From Haplosporangium gracile (Eukaryota > Mortierellomycota > Mortierellomycetes > Mortierellales > Mortierellaceae): DNA of 27,518 nt. Below the pieces are notes generated by a model that ran no database searches, was not told the origin of the DNA, and saw nothing but the letters and a program-made list of their open reading frames with translations. The position numbers and the translations under genes are program-made. The stretch spans positions 1 to 27,518 of the forward strand of contig JAAAUF010000570.1 in assembly GCA_015499985.1 (NCBI GenBank), given 5' to 3'. Below, piece by piece: positions 1-10,553 of this stretch (positions are counted from its first letter, which is position 1; the number at the start of each line of letters is the position of its first letter).

Positions 1-20
1 CACACACACACACACACACA

Positions 21-59
<39 letters not shown>

Positions 60-73
60 TCTCTCTCTCTCTC
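1..73. repeat. (CA)n followed by (CT)n dinucleotide repeat
   Basis: About 11 CA units run directly into about 25 CT units with one small interruption. The tract ends roughly 40 bp before the first ATG of the membrane-protein reading frame and probably lies in its leader or promoter. CT-rich tracts precede several genes in this window. Confidence 0.95.
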
Positions 74-112
74 GCCCGCACTCACGCGTACAGCTTCTCT
101 CACTGTTCCAAC

Positions 113-700
113 ATGACGCATCCTGTAGTGAACGGGTGTTTTCACTCGCTCGCTTCACTGGGCTATATCCCTTTTGCCCTCACATCCGTTCTTATGGCAT
201 CCTCAACCCCTTTTCTCTCCATTTCGCATATCGAGATCATCCTATTGGCATTTGTTCCGCCCCTTACTCTTTTCCCTCTGCTCTGCCTATTCTACCGGAG
301 ACTGGAGCGTTTCGACGCCATTTCGCTGACTGTACAGCGAGCAAGGATTTACATCATGGTCGCAGGGTCTGGGCTGTGTGTCTTAGTTGCAGCCCACTTG
401 ATCATGGTCTATGTTGTCGGCAACTCTCACAACACCACCTACAACAAGATGACTGTACCGTATCCTTCGCTCCGCATGCAAGTCCGAGCACTAGCCACTT
501 GGACATCGGACAGCAACAACAGCAGCAGTAGTACATATTCGGGCGCTGGTTCAGCAACTACAACTCTGCATGTGTCACCGATGGACATGCTCGTGCTTGA
601 TCAGTCAAACAAGGTCATTGTTGAGACTGATAAAGTAATCCATAGCATCACCGCTACTACAACAACTACAGTAACTACAACTGCAACAAGAACAGCTGCA

Positions 701-735
<35 letters not shown>

Positions 736-1171
736 TCCCGCAGAGCCAGAGACAGAAAACGAGAGCGAAAGCACGGATTCTCACTCACCGCTCGTCCATT
801 TCAACTCTCGGAATTATCTCAGCCCAGGATACAATCTAGCAGGCATTCACCTCCTGCTTTTCTTCCTTTCTCAGGCAGCACTCCTCGTGCTATTGACAAC
901 ACTATTCCTCGGCGTGTTGATCACGACCGAGTTCGTGCTGGACAGGGAGGACGAGGATGTAGCCAAGGCCCGGTGGTACTTTTGGGGACGAGCTCTCGGA
1001 GTCACCACAGCAACGGTTATCAGCGCGGTCCATGGGTCATTCCTTAGCGCGTATGTTCTTCTGGATGGCCAGTCGGATCGCATAGCGAAGGCCATCGTCG
1101 GGACCATACTCTTTTACTGGATTGGAATGATCGCGCTGATGAACCGGACCACAGGCCCCTTGCCCTACTAG
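113..1171 (+). CDS. Unidentified multi-pass membrane protein with Thr-rich loop
   Basis: This is a single-exon frame of 352 residues that I do not recognise. Hydrophobic segments lie near residues 40-62, 79-103, 242-276 (long, possibly two passes), 292-317 and 323-343, with a weaker one at 14-34, so it looks like a 5-7 pass membrane protein. Between the third and fourth segments is a large soluble loop (about 104-240). It is rich in Ser and Thr, has candidate N-glycosylation sequons (NTT near 107, NSS near 126) and a run of 12 threonines coded by an ACG repeat, then an acidic E/S patch. The loop looks like an extracellular or lumenal mucin-like region. The frame is open upstream to the window edge, so an upstream exon or start cannot be excluded; the first ATG is used. 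Codon use and the nearby poly(A) signal support a real gene. Function unknown. Confidence 0.62.
700..735 (+). repeat. (ACG)n trinucleotide repeat encoding poly-Thr
   Basis: About 12 uninterrupted ACG codons lie within the loop of the membrane-protein gene. Being in frame, length changes would alter only the number of threonines. Confidence 0.9.
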
Positions 1172-1176
1172 TAGAC

Positions 1177-1182
1177 AATAAA
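1177..1182 (+). other. AATAAA poly(A) signal of the membrane-protein gene
   Basis: A canonical AATAAA hexamer lies six bases after the TAG stop codon of the upstream membrane-protein frame. It supports that frame being transcribed, although the 3' UTR would be very short. Confidence 0.5.
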
Positions 1183-1252
1183 AAGACTCTTATATTCACG
1201 TTGCTTTGTTTTTCCATCAACCGTCGTCGTAAACTAAGCAGTGGTCAAGTTG

Positions 1253-1260
1253 TATATAAG
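1253..1260 (+). promoter_or_regulatory. Candidate TATA box (TATATAAG)
   Basis: TATATAAG lies about 290 bp before the ATG of the methyltransferase at 1551, in the only intergenic space between it and the membrane-protein gene. The rest of 1183-1550 holds nothing else I can name. The assignment rests only on the motif and its position. Confidence 0.3.
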
Positions 1261-1550
1261 GGTTGTGAGCATGATGTCAAAGTGGGGGTCAAAGTTGGAC
1301 CCGTTTCCACATTAGGACATACCGTTTGTTTATGCGCGTTTATTTTTGCCATTCGATCGAGTTGATAATTGAACAAGTAGACAATTGGGACGTGTAGTGT
1401 GCGAGTGGGGACGCAAAACACCCCTCTTTCTTCTCTCACACTGCGCATTATTTTTCCTTTATTAAATCGTTGCATTCCTCTTTCGCCATTCACAACAAAC
1501 GGCAAAAACACTCAACTCAACGACCACTCTTTAAGAAAAAAGCAGCAGCA

Positions 1551-2554
1551 ATGGCTACCTTCTCAAGCAAGTCCTTCAACAGCGCCCTCTACCAGTCCTT
1601 CCGCCCTGGCTACAATAACAACTTTTTCAAGATGGTCTACAACTACCATGCAAAGCACAATGGTCATTTCGACACCGCTGTTGACATCGGCACCGGTATG
1701 TTTTCCATACACCTTTTTTACTTTCTCGGGCTTTAAATTCCTACCGTGCGTTATTCAATTAGCCAGAAATATATTACTTATCCTTCTTTTTTAATTACTT
1801 TCTACTGCATATTCTCCTACGTATAACAGGCACCGGTCAGGTAGCAGTCGTCCTCGCTGAAAAGTTCAAGCAAGTTCACGGTGTCGATGCCTCTGCCACT
1901 ATGCTCTCAAATGCGATCCAAAAGTCCAATGTCGCCTACCATGTCGCCAAGGGTGAGGATCTCGGGGTGATTGAAACCTCGAGCGTCGATGTCCTGACCG
2001 TTGCCCAGGCCATGCACTGGTTCCACCACCCAACCTTCTTTTCCGAAGTCAAGCGCGTCCTGAAACCCCGTGGCACATTTGCAGCTGTGGGTTACTCCTT
2101 TGTCATCTTTGAGGACCACCCCAGGGCTACCAGGAGGATCTATGAGCTGGGCGACCAACCCGACCAGCTCGGCACCTTGTGGGACAATGGTCGATTGATC
2201 CTCGACAATCTGTACAAAAGCATCGATATCCCTCTCCAAAACGTCGAGCGCCATTACTTCCCTAGTAATATCAAGTCTCAGTTCCATACACAATCTGCAG
2301 ATATCGTTGCTGCTGCTGCTACTACTACTGAGGCGTTGCCTCCAGTGATGTCGGGAAGAGTGACGATGAAGCATTTCCGAAACTACATCAAGACGTGGTC
2401 CTCGTACAAGAACTACTGCGAAAAGTACCCCTCTCGCCCGGACATAGTTGATTTGACAATCGACTCGATCTTGAAGGAGGAGAATTTGAAGGAAGAGGAT
2501 GAGGTCAACATCACCTGGCCTACTGTTGTCATCCTTGGTGAGAACGACGCGTAG
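1551..2554 (+). CDS. Class I SAM-dependent methyltransferase (Crg1/Tmt1-like)
   Basis: Two exons, 1551-1695 and 1830-2554, join in phase 1 across a 134-nt intron (donor GTATGT, acceptor AACAG) to give 289 residues. The splice falls inside the SAM-binding loop: only the spliced product reads VDIGTGTGQVA (residues 44-54), a textbook motif I. Motif II follows as HGVDAS. A later segment VAQAMHWFHHPTFFSEVKRV with LKPRGTFAAVG matches the acidic-loop and post-II strand region of the Methyltransf_11 fold. In yeast relatives (Crg1, Tmt1, family knowledge) the acceptors are small carboxylates such as trans-aconitate or defence compounds like cantharidin; here the substrate is unknown. No signal peptide or membrane segment is visible, so it is probably cytosolic. 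The ATG follows an A-rich leader, and an ATTAAA sits about 22 bp after the stop. Confidence 0.92.
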
Positions 2555-3142
2555 AAATAGAATATTTACTCTGTTATTAAAACACAATTAATTTTGACAA
2601 AAAACATCGAGAAGGAAGGCGCAAGGCATCGATATTCCTCTTTGCTTGGGCTTGAAACACAAAGCATTATTCGGGATTAATCTATTTGACAACCCTCGTA
2701 CTAAGTCCATGTAACTCATTTTTTTTTGTTTTTTTCCACAACGGCTTGTTGCAATGTTACAAACCCATTACTAATGTGTTCATTTCGTTACCCATCTTCC
2801 TACGGATTAATTCATAGAGCTCATGTCCCATATCGTCATCACCACGGCTTGTCAGTAGCTAGAAAGTGACAATTTCAGCACAAACACTTCAATGAGCACC
2901 TCTGAGGCTGCACAAATGATGCTTCGAGGGAGCACGAAGGAAAGCAAGTTGTCTCAATAAGTTTGATCTCTCCTGTACACGCTTTTGGCTTAAAAACAAA
3001 AAAAAAAATGGGTTACATGATTTTAGTGCAGAAAACGGAGAGACGGTCAAATAATTCCTGCAGCCCGGGTTGGCAAAATGCAAGCGAAAGAGTTTTTTGA
3101 CTAAAAAGAAAAGGAACGCCTATCAATAGAAGTAGCGCATAC
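2555..3142. other. Intergenic: 3' flank of methyltransferase and tRNA
   Basis: No gene is visible. An ATTAAA at 2576-2581 is a plausible poly(A) signal for the upstream methyltransferase. Short A and T runs occur near 2720-2740 and 3000-3008. Two A runs at 3103-3107 and 3109-3112 read as T runs on the minus strand and fit a Pol III terminator for the tRNA. Confidence 0.6.
3103..3112 (-). terminator. Pol III terminator of tRNA-Met
   Basis: On the minus strand this reads as T4 then T5, separated by a C, about 31-40 nt beyond the tRNA 3' end. RNA polymerase III stops at runs of four or more T, so this is the first suitable terminator downstream of the tRNA. Confidence 0.6.
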
Positions 3143-3215
3143 TGCTCTCTGTGAGGATCGAACTCACGACCTTCAGATTATGAGACTGACGCTCTGCCGG
3201 CTGAGCTAAGAAAGC
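3143..3215 (-). tRNA. tRNA-Met (CAT), elongator type
   Basis: The minus strand folds as a complete 73-nt cloverleaf without intron. The acceptor stem GCTTTCT pairs with AGAGAGC (one T-G pair) and has discriminator A. The D arm is GCTC/GAGC around a loop containing GG. The anticodon loop is CTCATAA, giving anticodon CAT. The variable loop is AGGTC and the T arm is GTGAG/CTCAC around TTCGATC. The acceptor stem and overall sequence resemble eukaryotic elongator tRNA-Met rather than the initiator, which usually starts AGC and has three G-C pairs closing the anticodon stem. The closing pair of the anticodon stem is a T-T mismatch. CCA is not encoded, as expected for a nuclear gene. Confidence 0.95.
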
Positions 3216-3707
3216 ATGTGGTACTTGGCGTTCATGGTTTCGGGATTTTCCTAGAGTATTTTACACAAATTGCTACCTCACCTTCAACATCTTTATCACG
3301 TGATCTAGATTGCACGTGACTTTGACCTACAAAGTCCTTTGGTTGGCCTTGGCTTTTGGGGCGCGGAAGAAAACTTCAACTTTTTAACTTGTAAGTCCCT
3401 GTCTGCAGGATGAGAAAGAGGCAGAGAGCAGCAGCAGCTCACATCAAGGATGTAGCGGCGCGACCATCTCGCATAAACTTGATCTTTATTGGGTGTTGAC
3501 AATTTTCAATTTTTATATTTTCCTTTTCCTCTCTTTTTCAACCAACGTTAAACCCTTCCTCTTCACCGCCCGACTCGCCACCTCCACTCACCACATCACG
3601 CTACCATCAGCGCAGCAGCAACAAGCAAAATTTACAACCAACCAACCAACAACAGAGAACGCAAGGAATAAAGGCGCGACAAGAACCTCTACTTTAATCA
3701 CAATCCA
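3216..3707. other. Intergenic and probable GSK-3 leader
   Basis: Apart from the CACGTG pair this holds no gene. From about 3500 it becomes C/T-rich and then C/A-rich with CAACAA repeats, the typical look of a fungal transcription start and 5' leader, and it ends at the GSK-3 ATG. Confidence 0.55.
3295..3318. promoter_or_regulatory. Paired CACGTG E-boxes between tRNA and GSK-3 gene
   Basis: Two CACGTG hexamers lie 16 bp apart (3297-3302 and 3313-3318). The first sits in a perfect 10-bp palindrome ATCACGTGAT. CACGTG is the site for Cbf1/USF-type bHLH factors in fungi. The pair is about 390 bp upstream of the GSK-3 start and about 80 bp upstream of the divergently placed tRNA. The link to either gene is inferred from position. 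Confidence 0.4.
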
Positions 3708-6021
3708 ATGTCCTCAGTATCCCCTATTAATGGCGTCAAGATAAGCGGTAAGTACAAGCGAGAGCCTTGTTCGCAATTCAACAGCTCTGTTATGTTTGGA
3801 GTTGTCGAAATGGTCTGCCTTGTTGTTGCGAACTCCGATTGACAGGCTGGTGAGTAGAACCAGTAGTAACTAACGGCTTGCTGGTTTTGGGGTGTATGGA
3901 TGCACACACCCTTCAAACTTTTTTTTGTTAATGTAGGCGAGTCGGACCCTTTGAAAATCGTCAAGGTGATGGCGAATGAGGGCAAGTCCGGAGAGCCGTT
4001 TGAATTTACGTACACCAACTGCAAGGTGATTGGCAACGGATCTTTTGGAGTCGTGTTCCAAGCAAGGTTTGTCAGCAACGGTGATGAAGCCGCCATCAAG
4101 AAGGTTCTTCAGGATAAGCGCTTCAAGGTACAGTTCGACACATCTTAACAACAGCTACAACAACAACAACAAACCCGCAATCGAACGCCCCAACTATGAA
4201 CGAAGCAGGAGGGCGAGGAAAGATAAAATAGGGCGCGCATGATAAGGACGAGAGTCTATCTTGTGTGTTTTTGGCTTCACGACACTAACTTGCTGGCATT
4301 GAACATCCCCCTGGGTCCTCTTTTTTTTTTTTTCCCGCGCAAAATAGAATCGCGAATTGCAGATTATGAGACTGGTCTCTCATCCCAACATTGTCGATTT
4401 GAAGGCGTTTTTCTATTCGAACGGAGAAAAAGTAAGTCGTCCCCAGCCCTCCAACGGTCCCAAAACTATATTTCATTTGTGCGGGGTATTTTTTATTTGT
4501 TTGCTGTTCTTATACTTAAAGGCAAAGATTGAACACGCAATTATTTTTTTTTTCTTGACGCTTACCAACTGATATCAACGCTTGTTCATTGTTCACACAG
4601 AAGGATGAAGTTTTCCTTAACCTCGTGCTCGAGTATATCCCCGAGACCGTCCATCGCGCTTCTCGACACTATGTCAGGATCAAGCAGACGATGCCCATGT
4701 TGCAGATCAAGTTGTACATGTACCAGCTGTTCCGAAGCTTGGCTTACATCCATGCAGTCGGCATCTGTCACCGCGACATCAAGCCTCACAACTTGCTCTT
4801 GAACCCTGTCACTGGCGTCCTAAAGCTCTGCGATTTCGGAAGGTAAATCAAGCAAAGAAGCTTATTTTCTTTTTCAGGACACATGGAATGGATTGGTTTA
4901 ACGGTCACTGATGATATGTTATTCACTCGATGGTCGTAATCCTTTTGGTCCGATAGCGCCAAGGTCCTTATTGCAGGAGAACCTAACGTTTCGTACATTT
5001 GCTCGCGCCACTACCGAGCACCCGAGCTTATCTTTGGCGCCACCAACTACACTACTAACATCGGTAAGTTTACTATTATTTGATATTCGGATCATTATCC
5101 AGCGCTTCATTTCGGCTCTATGCTTTGTTCTATGCAGCCAGTGTCCAAAAGATGGAAATCAGAAAATCAACGCTTACTATATGACGAATGATGATAGATG
5201 TTTGGTCAACGGGATGTGTTATGGCAGAGTTGATGTTGGGTCAGCCTTTGTTTCCAGGGGAGAGTGGAATTGACCAGTTAGTGGAGATCATCAAGGTCCT
5301 TGGAACGCCAACTCGGGAACAGATCAAGACGATGAATCCCAACTACATGGAGCACAAGTTCCCTCAAATCAAACCTCACCCCTTCAACAAGGTACTGCTT
5401 TCTGAGCACTTTTTTGAGATCTTACAAATGGACAAGACAGGATCATCACTATGGGAGACAATGAGAGAGCTGTTTGTCGTGTTATAATTTCGCTTCGCTA
5501 TGGGAAATTGCCGACTGCGAGTCTAATTCGCTTGCTACAGGTCGGTAGCTAACCGTCATTTGTTTATGGTATTGAATGACGCAGATCTTCCGCTCAAGAA
5601 CACCCCCAGAGGCATTGGATTTGATTGCCCACCTTTTGGAATACACTCCTTCAAGACGATTCACGCCTATTGAGGCAATGGTCCATCCCTTCTTTGATGA
5701 GATCCGCAACCCCGAGACCAAATTGCCCAACGGCAAGGACCTTCCTCCTCTCTTCAACTTTACTACCCTCGGTAAACAAAAAGAAAAGCTACTATTGCAC
5801 GCACAAGGGATCAAAAAATTGTCGTTCATTACTGTGTTCATGTCTAACATTTCCGCTTACATTACTTGTGTCATTGAATGATAATAGAGCTGTCGATTCG
5901 TCCTGATTTGATTCCCATGTTGGTGCCTCGTCATGCGGAACCCGAGCTCCAGTCACGTGAAATCGACATCCACAATTTCGTCCCCGTCCTCCCAAGCGCT
6001 ACACGGATCTCGTTGGACTGA
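3708..6021 (+). CDS. gsk3: Glycogen synthase kinase 3 (GSK-3/shaggy family)
   Basis: Eight exons (3708-3747, 3937-4127, 4348-4431, 4601-4842, 4957-5063, 5198-5391, 5585-5771, 5888-6021) give 392 residues. All introns are GT-AG, 114-220 nt, and phases agree. The protein is a Ser/Thr kinase of the CMGC group. Seen in the product: glycine loop GNGSFG (46-51), catalytic lysine in AAIKK (K68), HRD (162-164), DFG (183-185), activation-loop Tyr in NVSYI (Y199) and a [20 protein letters not shown] segment diagnostic of GSK-3. The residues of the phosphate pocket that reads primed substrates are all present (R79, R163, K188). The short N-terminus lacks the animal inhibitory Ser9-type site. Two unusual residues are KPHN for the common KPQN (His168) and SRHY for SRYY (His204). 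In fungi GSK-3 acts in stress, meiosis, glycogen and cell-cycle signalling. ATG 3708 opens a short exon joined in frame to the conserved core. Confidence 0.97.
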
Positions 6022-6646
6022 AATGAAAATATGATTAGGAAACAAGTAAAAACAGGAAAAAGAAAATTGGAAAAAATAACGAAAGTAATGTCAATAGTGG
6101 CAGTGGTGGACAATCAAACGGGTGTGTTTGAGAGTTTGTCTACCGCTATGTTAAAAACTTTTATTACTACCAGCGATAAGAAAACAACAATAACGAAATA
6201 CAACAAAAACTATATAAGAATTAATTACGACGACTTTTTCTCTTTGCTTGAGTTCTGGTCTCGTGCTGCCATGCATGATAGAAGATGGATCTCATTTTTT
6301 GTATGTTTTGCATGTATTTGCCCCAGTTTTGTGTTTTTTGAGATCTAGTTTTCGCCCTATGTCGAACTCGCGATGCTCCAAGAAGCGTGTTTTTAAACCC
6401 AAGGAGAAAGAAGCAATTACCCCGAGAAAATAATACATGGGAATTTCAACGAGCTTTCCGCTTAGGCAGCGAATGGGAAGAAACAAAAAAAACAACGTTT
6501 CGTTTCTGCGATAGCAGCTGCAGTACTTAGAAGATATCAAGGAGATACGGGTTCAGATGGGTTTACATGGGTTGTCTTCGACTACGAAAAAAAGGAGAGT
6601 CACCCGTTCATTTTGCGCGGAAGGGCAGAATATATTTGAACAATGA

Positions 6647-6672
6647 CCCCCCCCCCCTCCCCTTTTTTTTTC
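6647..6672 (+). repeat. C11 run followed by T run
   Basis: Eleven cytosines at 6647-6657 are followed by TCCCC and a T run. Read on the minus strand it is a G run, a hard-to-sequence element whose exact length may be wrong. Confidence 0.9.
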
Positions 6673-6783
6673 TCGTCTCCCCACCTTTCCTTCCCCTTTC
6701 ATTCGGCTAACTTAAACACTGCATTTTAACTTATGAGTAAATATTGTTCGAAGGATGAGAATGAAAGAAGAGGTCAAAAGCAG

Positions 6784-6813
6784 AAAAAAAAAGGGGGGGG
6801 GGGGAGGGAAGGG
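6784..6813 (+). repeat. A9-G12 tract with G-quadruplex pattern
   Basis: Nine A are followed by twelve G, then single-A and AA spacers separating two GGG runs. The pattern satisfies the G3+N1-7 rule for an intramolecular G-quadruplex on the + strand. Whether it folds in the cell is not shown. Confidence 0.6.
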
Positions 6814-7192
6814 AGTCCCGGTCTGGCACTTTTTCACGCATTTGCCATCAGCGCCATTTCTTATGCGACTCCTTTTTTTCACTCCCCCTCTTTTTTTTCT
6901 AGGAGTAGGTAATCATCATGGATACAGTCAAAATATGTGCACCACCCTCATTTTGGCTATTACTCCCTAGCTCTGTTTATAGCTCTCATCGCTAGGTAAA
7001 TAGTGAGAATGATGGTGGTGTCCAGTGGAGGGATGAAGAAAGGAGGTTCTTAATGAAAATTGAGACATTTTTTGGTGTTATGCGTGTGTATACAAGAGAG
7101 AGAATACAAGAGCTGATGTCCTTTTGGTGAAATATTTAAGCATGCCGGGCTCGCACTTCAAACATGAGCCTTTCATCGCCCATGTCAAGGCC

Positions 7193-7266
7193 AAGGAAAG
7201 AGGAGGAGGAGGGGAGAAAGAGAAAGAGAAAGAGAGAAAGAGAGAAAGAGAGAAAGAGAGAAAGAG

Positions 7267-7301
<35 letters not shown>

Positions 7302-7302
7302 G
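7193..7302 (+). repeat. 110-nt homopurine (GAGAAA)n tract
   Basis: Every base from 7193 to 7302 is A or G, mostly as AGAAAG and GAGAAAGA units. The tract has near-mirror symmetry and could form intramolecular triplex (H-DNA). It makes a spurious Lys/Glu/Arg reading frame. Confidence 0.9.
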
Positions 7303-9268
7303 TATGACTGGTTACGACAATAGCGTACAGTCATGTAATGAGAGTTTGTATGCTCAGCAAGAATGGCATCGCGTTAAAAAAAACACGAGTGGTAGGGAGG
7401 GACAACAGAAAAAAGAGCTAATTTTACGAAGGGATGAAAGATGTATGATCTGGGATCGGGGTTCAGCGAGGCTCCACTGCATCAGGCTCGGGGCAGATCA
7501 GAAAGTGTCATCTGTACGTAAAAGGCAAGGGCATACGCATGGGAATGATAAAAAAAAAAGCGCGAAAGGAGTACAGCAGTGCGCAGTTTGTCCATGAGAG
7601 ATCAATCAGCATAGCGCAAAATGAAAGTCAAAAGACATTTCGCGTCAATCAGTAAGAGATCGGAGCACAGTCTATGTGCGCAAATTTTAGAGTAAGGGTC
7701 CAACCGTTGCACTGGTGCTTTTTATCTCTTTGTCTCATTTTGCCCCCATTCTCTTAAATGGTCCTTTTCTTTTACGTTTTTCTCTCCCTATTAAATTGTA
7801 AATAATCCCTTTCTATTATTGAGGAGCTTTTTTTTTTCTATTCTCCCCTTTTTTAAACCCTTCCCTTCCTCGTTCGTCTTCTCCTCGAGTAAACGAGAAT
7901 GAAAATGCCTCCCAATCCAATTGACAGAAGGGAAAACGTCGACAGTAAACAAATATGGGAAAAGGGAGGAGGGAAAGACGAAGAGAATGTTGCATGTCAA
8001 GACGACAAAAAAAGGGGCAGGGGTAGACTAGGTGGGATGGTACTCATTTGCATTTGTTTAGGTTGTTTTGTGTGTGCAGTGCATTGCACAATTTGGACTG
8101 CAGCCAAATGCATGGTGCTTGAAAACAACAACCACCGCATTTGTTTATTACTGTAACATTCGATGCCGCTGTACCACAGTCTTTGGAGGAAATGAGGATC
8201 CATTCGCATGTTACGCTTGGTGAATTTATGTTGATTCAGGCAAAGGAATATTCAGAGAAAAAAAATAAGAGAACGGATAGGAGGAGGAGTGGGAAAAAGA
8301 GAATAATGCAATGAAGATACAAAAGCCAAGGGGAGGAGACACGGCGGGGTTTTAGTTGAGAATATTTGTTCAAGTTATTGCTGGTGTTGCTGGTGTTGGT
8401 GTTGGTGTTTGGTGATGAGGGTGTGTTGGCCAAACCTACTGGTTTAGGCTCTCTGCCTTTGGGTCCCTTTCTCGCGTCTCCTATGCGCGTGAGTTTATGC
8501 AGTGTCTCTATCCTACATCTTCCTCTCTCTGTTTATGTCAGTGTCTGTGTTAGACCCTTTCTCTATCTCTCTCTCTCTATCCCCTGGTTCGTCGTTGCTT
8601 CTGTCGTTGACAGAGTCCATCCCATCCCAACCCATTCCCTCCCCTCGCTCGCTAACACTCACTCACCCCTCGCCACCCTTTCTCATTCTCCTCCCTCTTG
8701 TTCTCTCTTAACTCCTTCCTCCCTTCTCCTTCTACTCCATCATCACCACCGCTACCACCATGAACTACCACCATGAACCACCACCGCCATTCGTGTCCCT
8801 TTCCCTCCCTTTTCTTCTTTCCATTTTCCATCCCTCCTCCTTTTTCCGATTCGACTGTACTTTTTTCCCCCCTCTCTATTTTCCGCCAATGTGTCGAACC
8901 TGCCCTTCCTCCTCGCTCCTCCTATTTTATGTTTGATGGATGTTGGGAGTTGATATTGCAATTGCTCCTTATGCACCTTGATGAGAAGAAGGAGGGAAAC
9001 AGAGAAGAGTCTGGAAAAAAGAAAAGAAACCCTTGACACATGAAGTAAGAAATTCGATTTCATCATCCAAATAAAATTATCGAGACGCAACAAAGGACTC
9101 CTAATGACATATGGGAGAAAAGAAGAGTAGGATCCAGGAATGGTCCCCGAACACACAGACACAAATAAGAGAGTGGAGTTCCAAACGGGGGGAGTATGAT
9201 TAGGCAAAGTGCGTGTGGAGAGAAGCAATTGGCATGTTGTTGACTCTTGTGAATGCCTGTGAAACGAC

Positions 9269-9317
9269 GAAAGAAAGAAAGAAAGGAAGAGGGAGAGAGG
9301 GAGAGAGGGAGAGAGAG
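9269..9317 (+). repeat. 49-nt homopurine (GAAA)n/(GGGAGAGA)n tract
   Basis: This is an uninterrupted purine tract, starting as AAAG units and turning into GGGAGAGA units. It is similar in kind to the longer tract at 7193. Confidence 0.85.
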
Positions 9318-10517
9318 TACTCAGCTTGGCGCCGCTGTCAAGGCATGTTTATGCGCTGTTGCTGTTGTTGTTGCTTGTGTTCCCATCTTAGTCATGAATT
9401 CGTGAATGGCTGAACGGATTCCTCCCCCGTTCTTTTTTGGTTTCTTGCGCTTTTGTCTCATTGACCCTATCCCCTCCTGCAGATAGGGTTGTGCTTGTTC
9501 ATCCAACAGAGAAAGAAAAGTGGGCTCGCAGGGGAGCACAAACCAGTTCTCCTTTCTTTTTCTCTCGCCCTTGTCTTTGGGGTAAAGAACAAAGGGTGAG
9601 GCACATGCGGGGGATGCTGAGACCACAGAGGGAACGGGCCGTCCCATCCATCCCGCCCACTTTTTTGTTTGTTTGCTTTGTCTTCTGATGGAAAAATACA
9701 GCAAGTACGACGTGTGTCGTCTGAATAGCGGAATGTGTACACTCGTTCGACAAGGAGAAGCATGCACAACCAAAAATATCTTCTCCCGCTGGCCATACAA
9801 TACGCTCACGGTCCACCATGGTCAAAAAATCGACTAAAAAAACATCGCTCATTTTATCATATCCCATCCCGTCCGATAAGTGGTGCGTGCTAAAAACTAA
9901 ATGGCATATGGGCACATTTGCACTGACAGCCACAACAACAATAGCAACACCAACAACAGCAACAATAAAGACAATGAACAGCATCAGTATGGCTCCTGTA
10001 AAACCAAGACAAGCATTCCCACTGAACCCTTTTTTCCTCCTTTGTTATCCGTTTTTTCTTTTTTCTTTTCACCGTTATTAGTATGACACCAAACCATTGC
10101 GCTCACTTGCTGTTTTCTCTCTCTGCTCGCCTCGCCTGATTGCCTATGCCTTCGCCTATGCTTGTCCTCTTTCTTTTTTCTTTCTTCCTTGGCTTTGTAT
10201 GATGGTGATGGTGTATCATTCTCTGCTGCTCTCATGAATGAGTTGCTGGTATCCACCATCAGCCATTCTCCTATTCATGTTCATGCTCAGTTATCATGCT
10301 CATGCTCAGCTCAGCATCTCGCTATGATATCAATTTTTTTGTTTTTTTCTGAGCGAGCGGACCTCGATGTGCTTGCTCGTTAAATGAAACCTTCACTCTT
10401 GTTTACTTTTGTGCTCTCTTCCTTGGGATCGGATCCAATGATTCGATGGTTATTATTGTTGATCACTGTCCATAGTCTATCTATCTTTCGACTCGGTATT
10501 GTGGGTTTGTGTACTTT

Positions 10518-10553
10518 CTCATTTTTCATTTTTCATTTTCATTTTTCATTTTC
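10518..10553 (+). repeat. (CATTTTT/CATTTT)n tandem repeat
   Basis: Five copies of CATTTTT or CATTTT stand in tandem in otherwise non-repetitive gene-free DNA. Confidence 0.8.

Noticed and set aside
1907..2587. 226-codon minus-strand open frame
   Set aside because: Exact antisense of methyltransferase exon 2, whose + strand product has clear SAM motifs.
7124..7597. 157-codon + strand open frame rich in Lys, Glu and Arg
   Set aside because: Its core is the homopurine tract read as KEKERKRE repeats; no domain, no homologous look outside the repeat.
8752..9228. 158-codon minus-strand frame with hydrophobic and basic parts
   Set aside because: No recognisable motif, lies over low-complexity DNA and GA/CT tracts, and no splice partners fit.
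9321..9984. Three overlapping minus-strand frames of 109-162 codons
   Set aside because: They overlap each other in different frames, have no family resemblance and begin in simple repeats.
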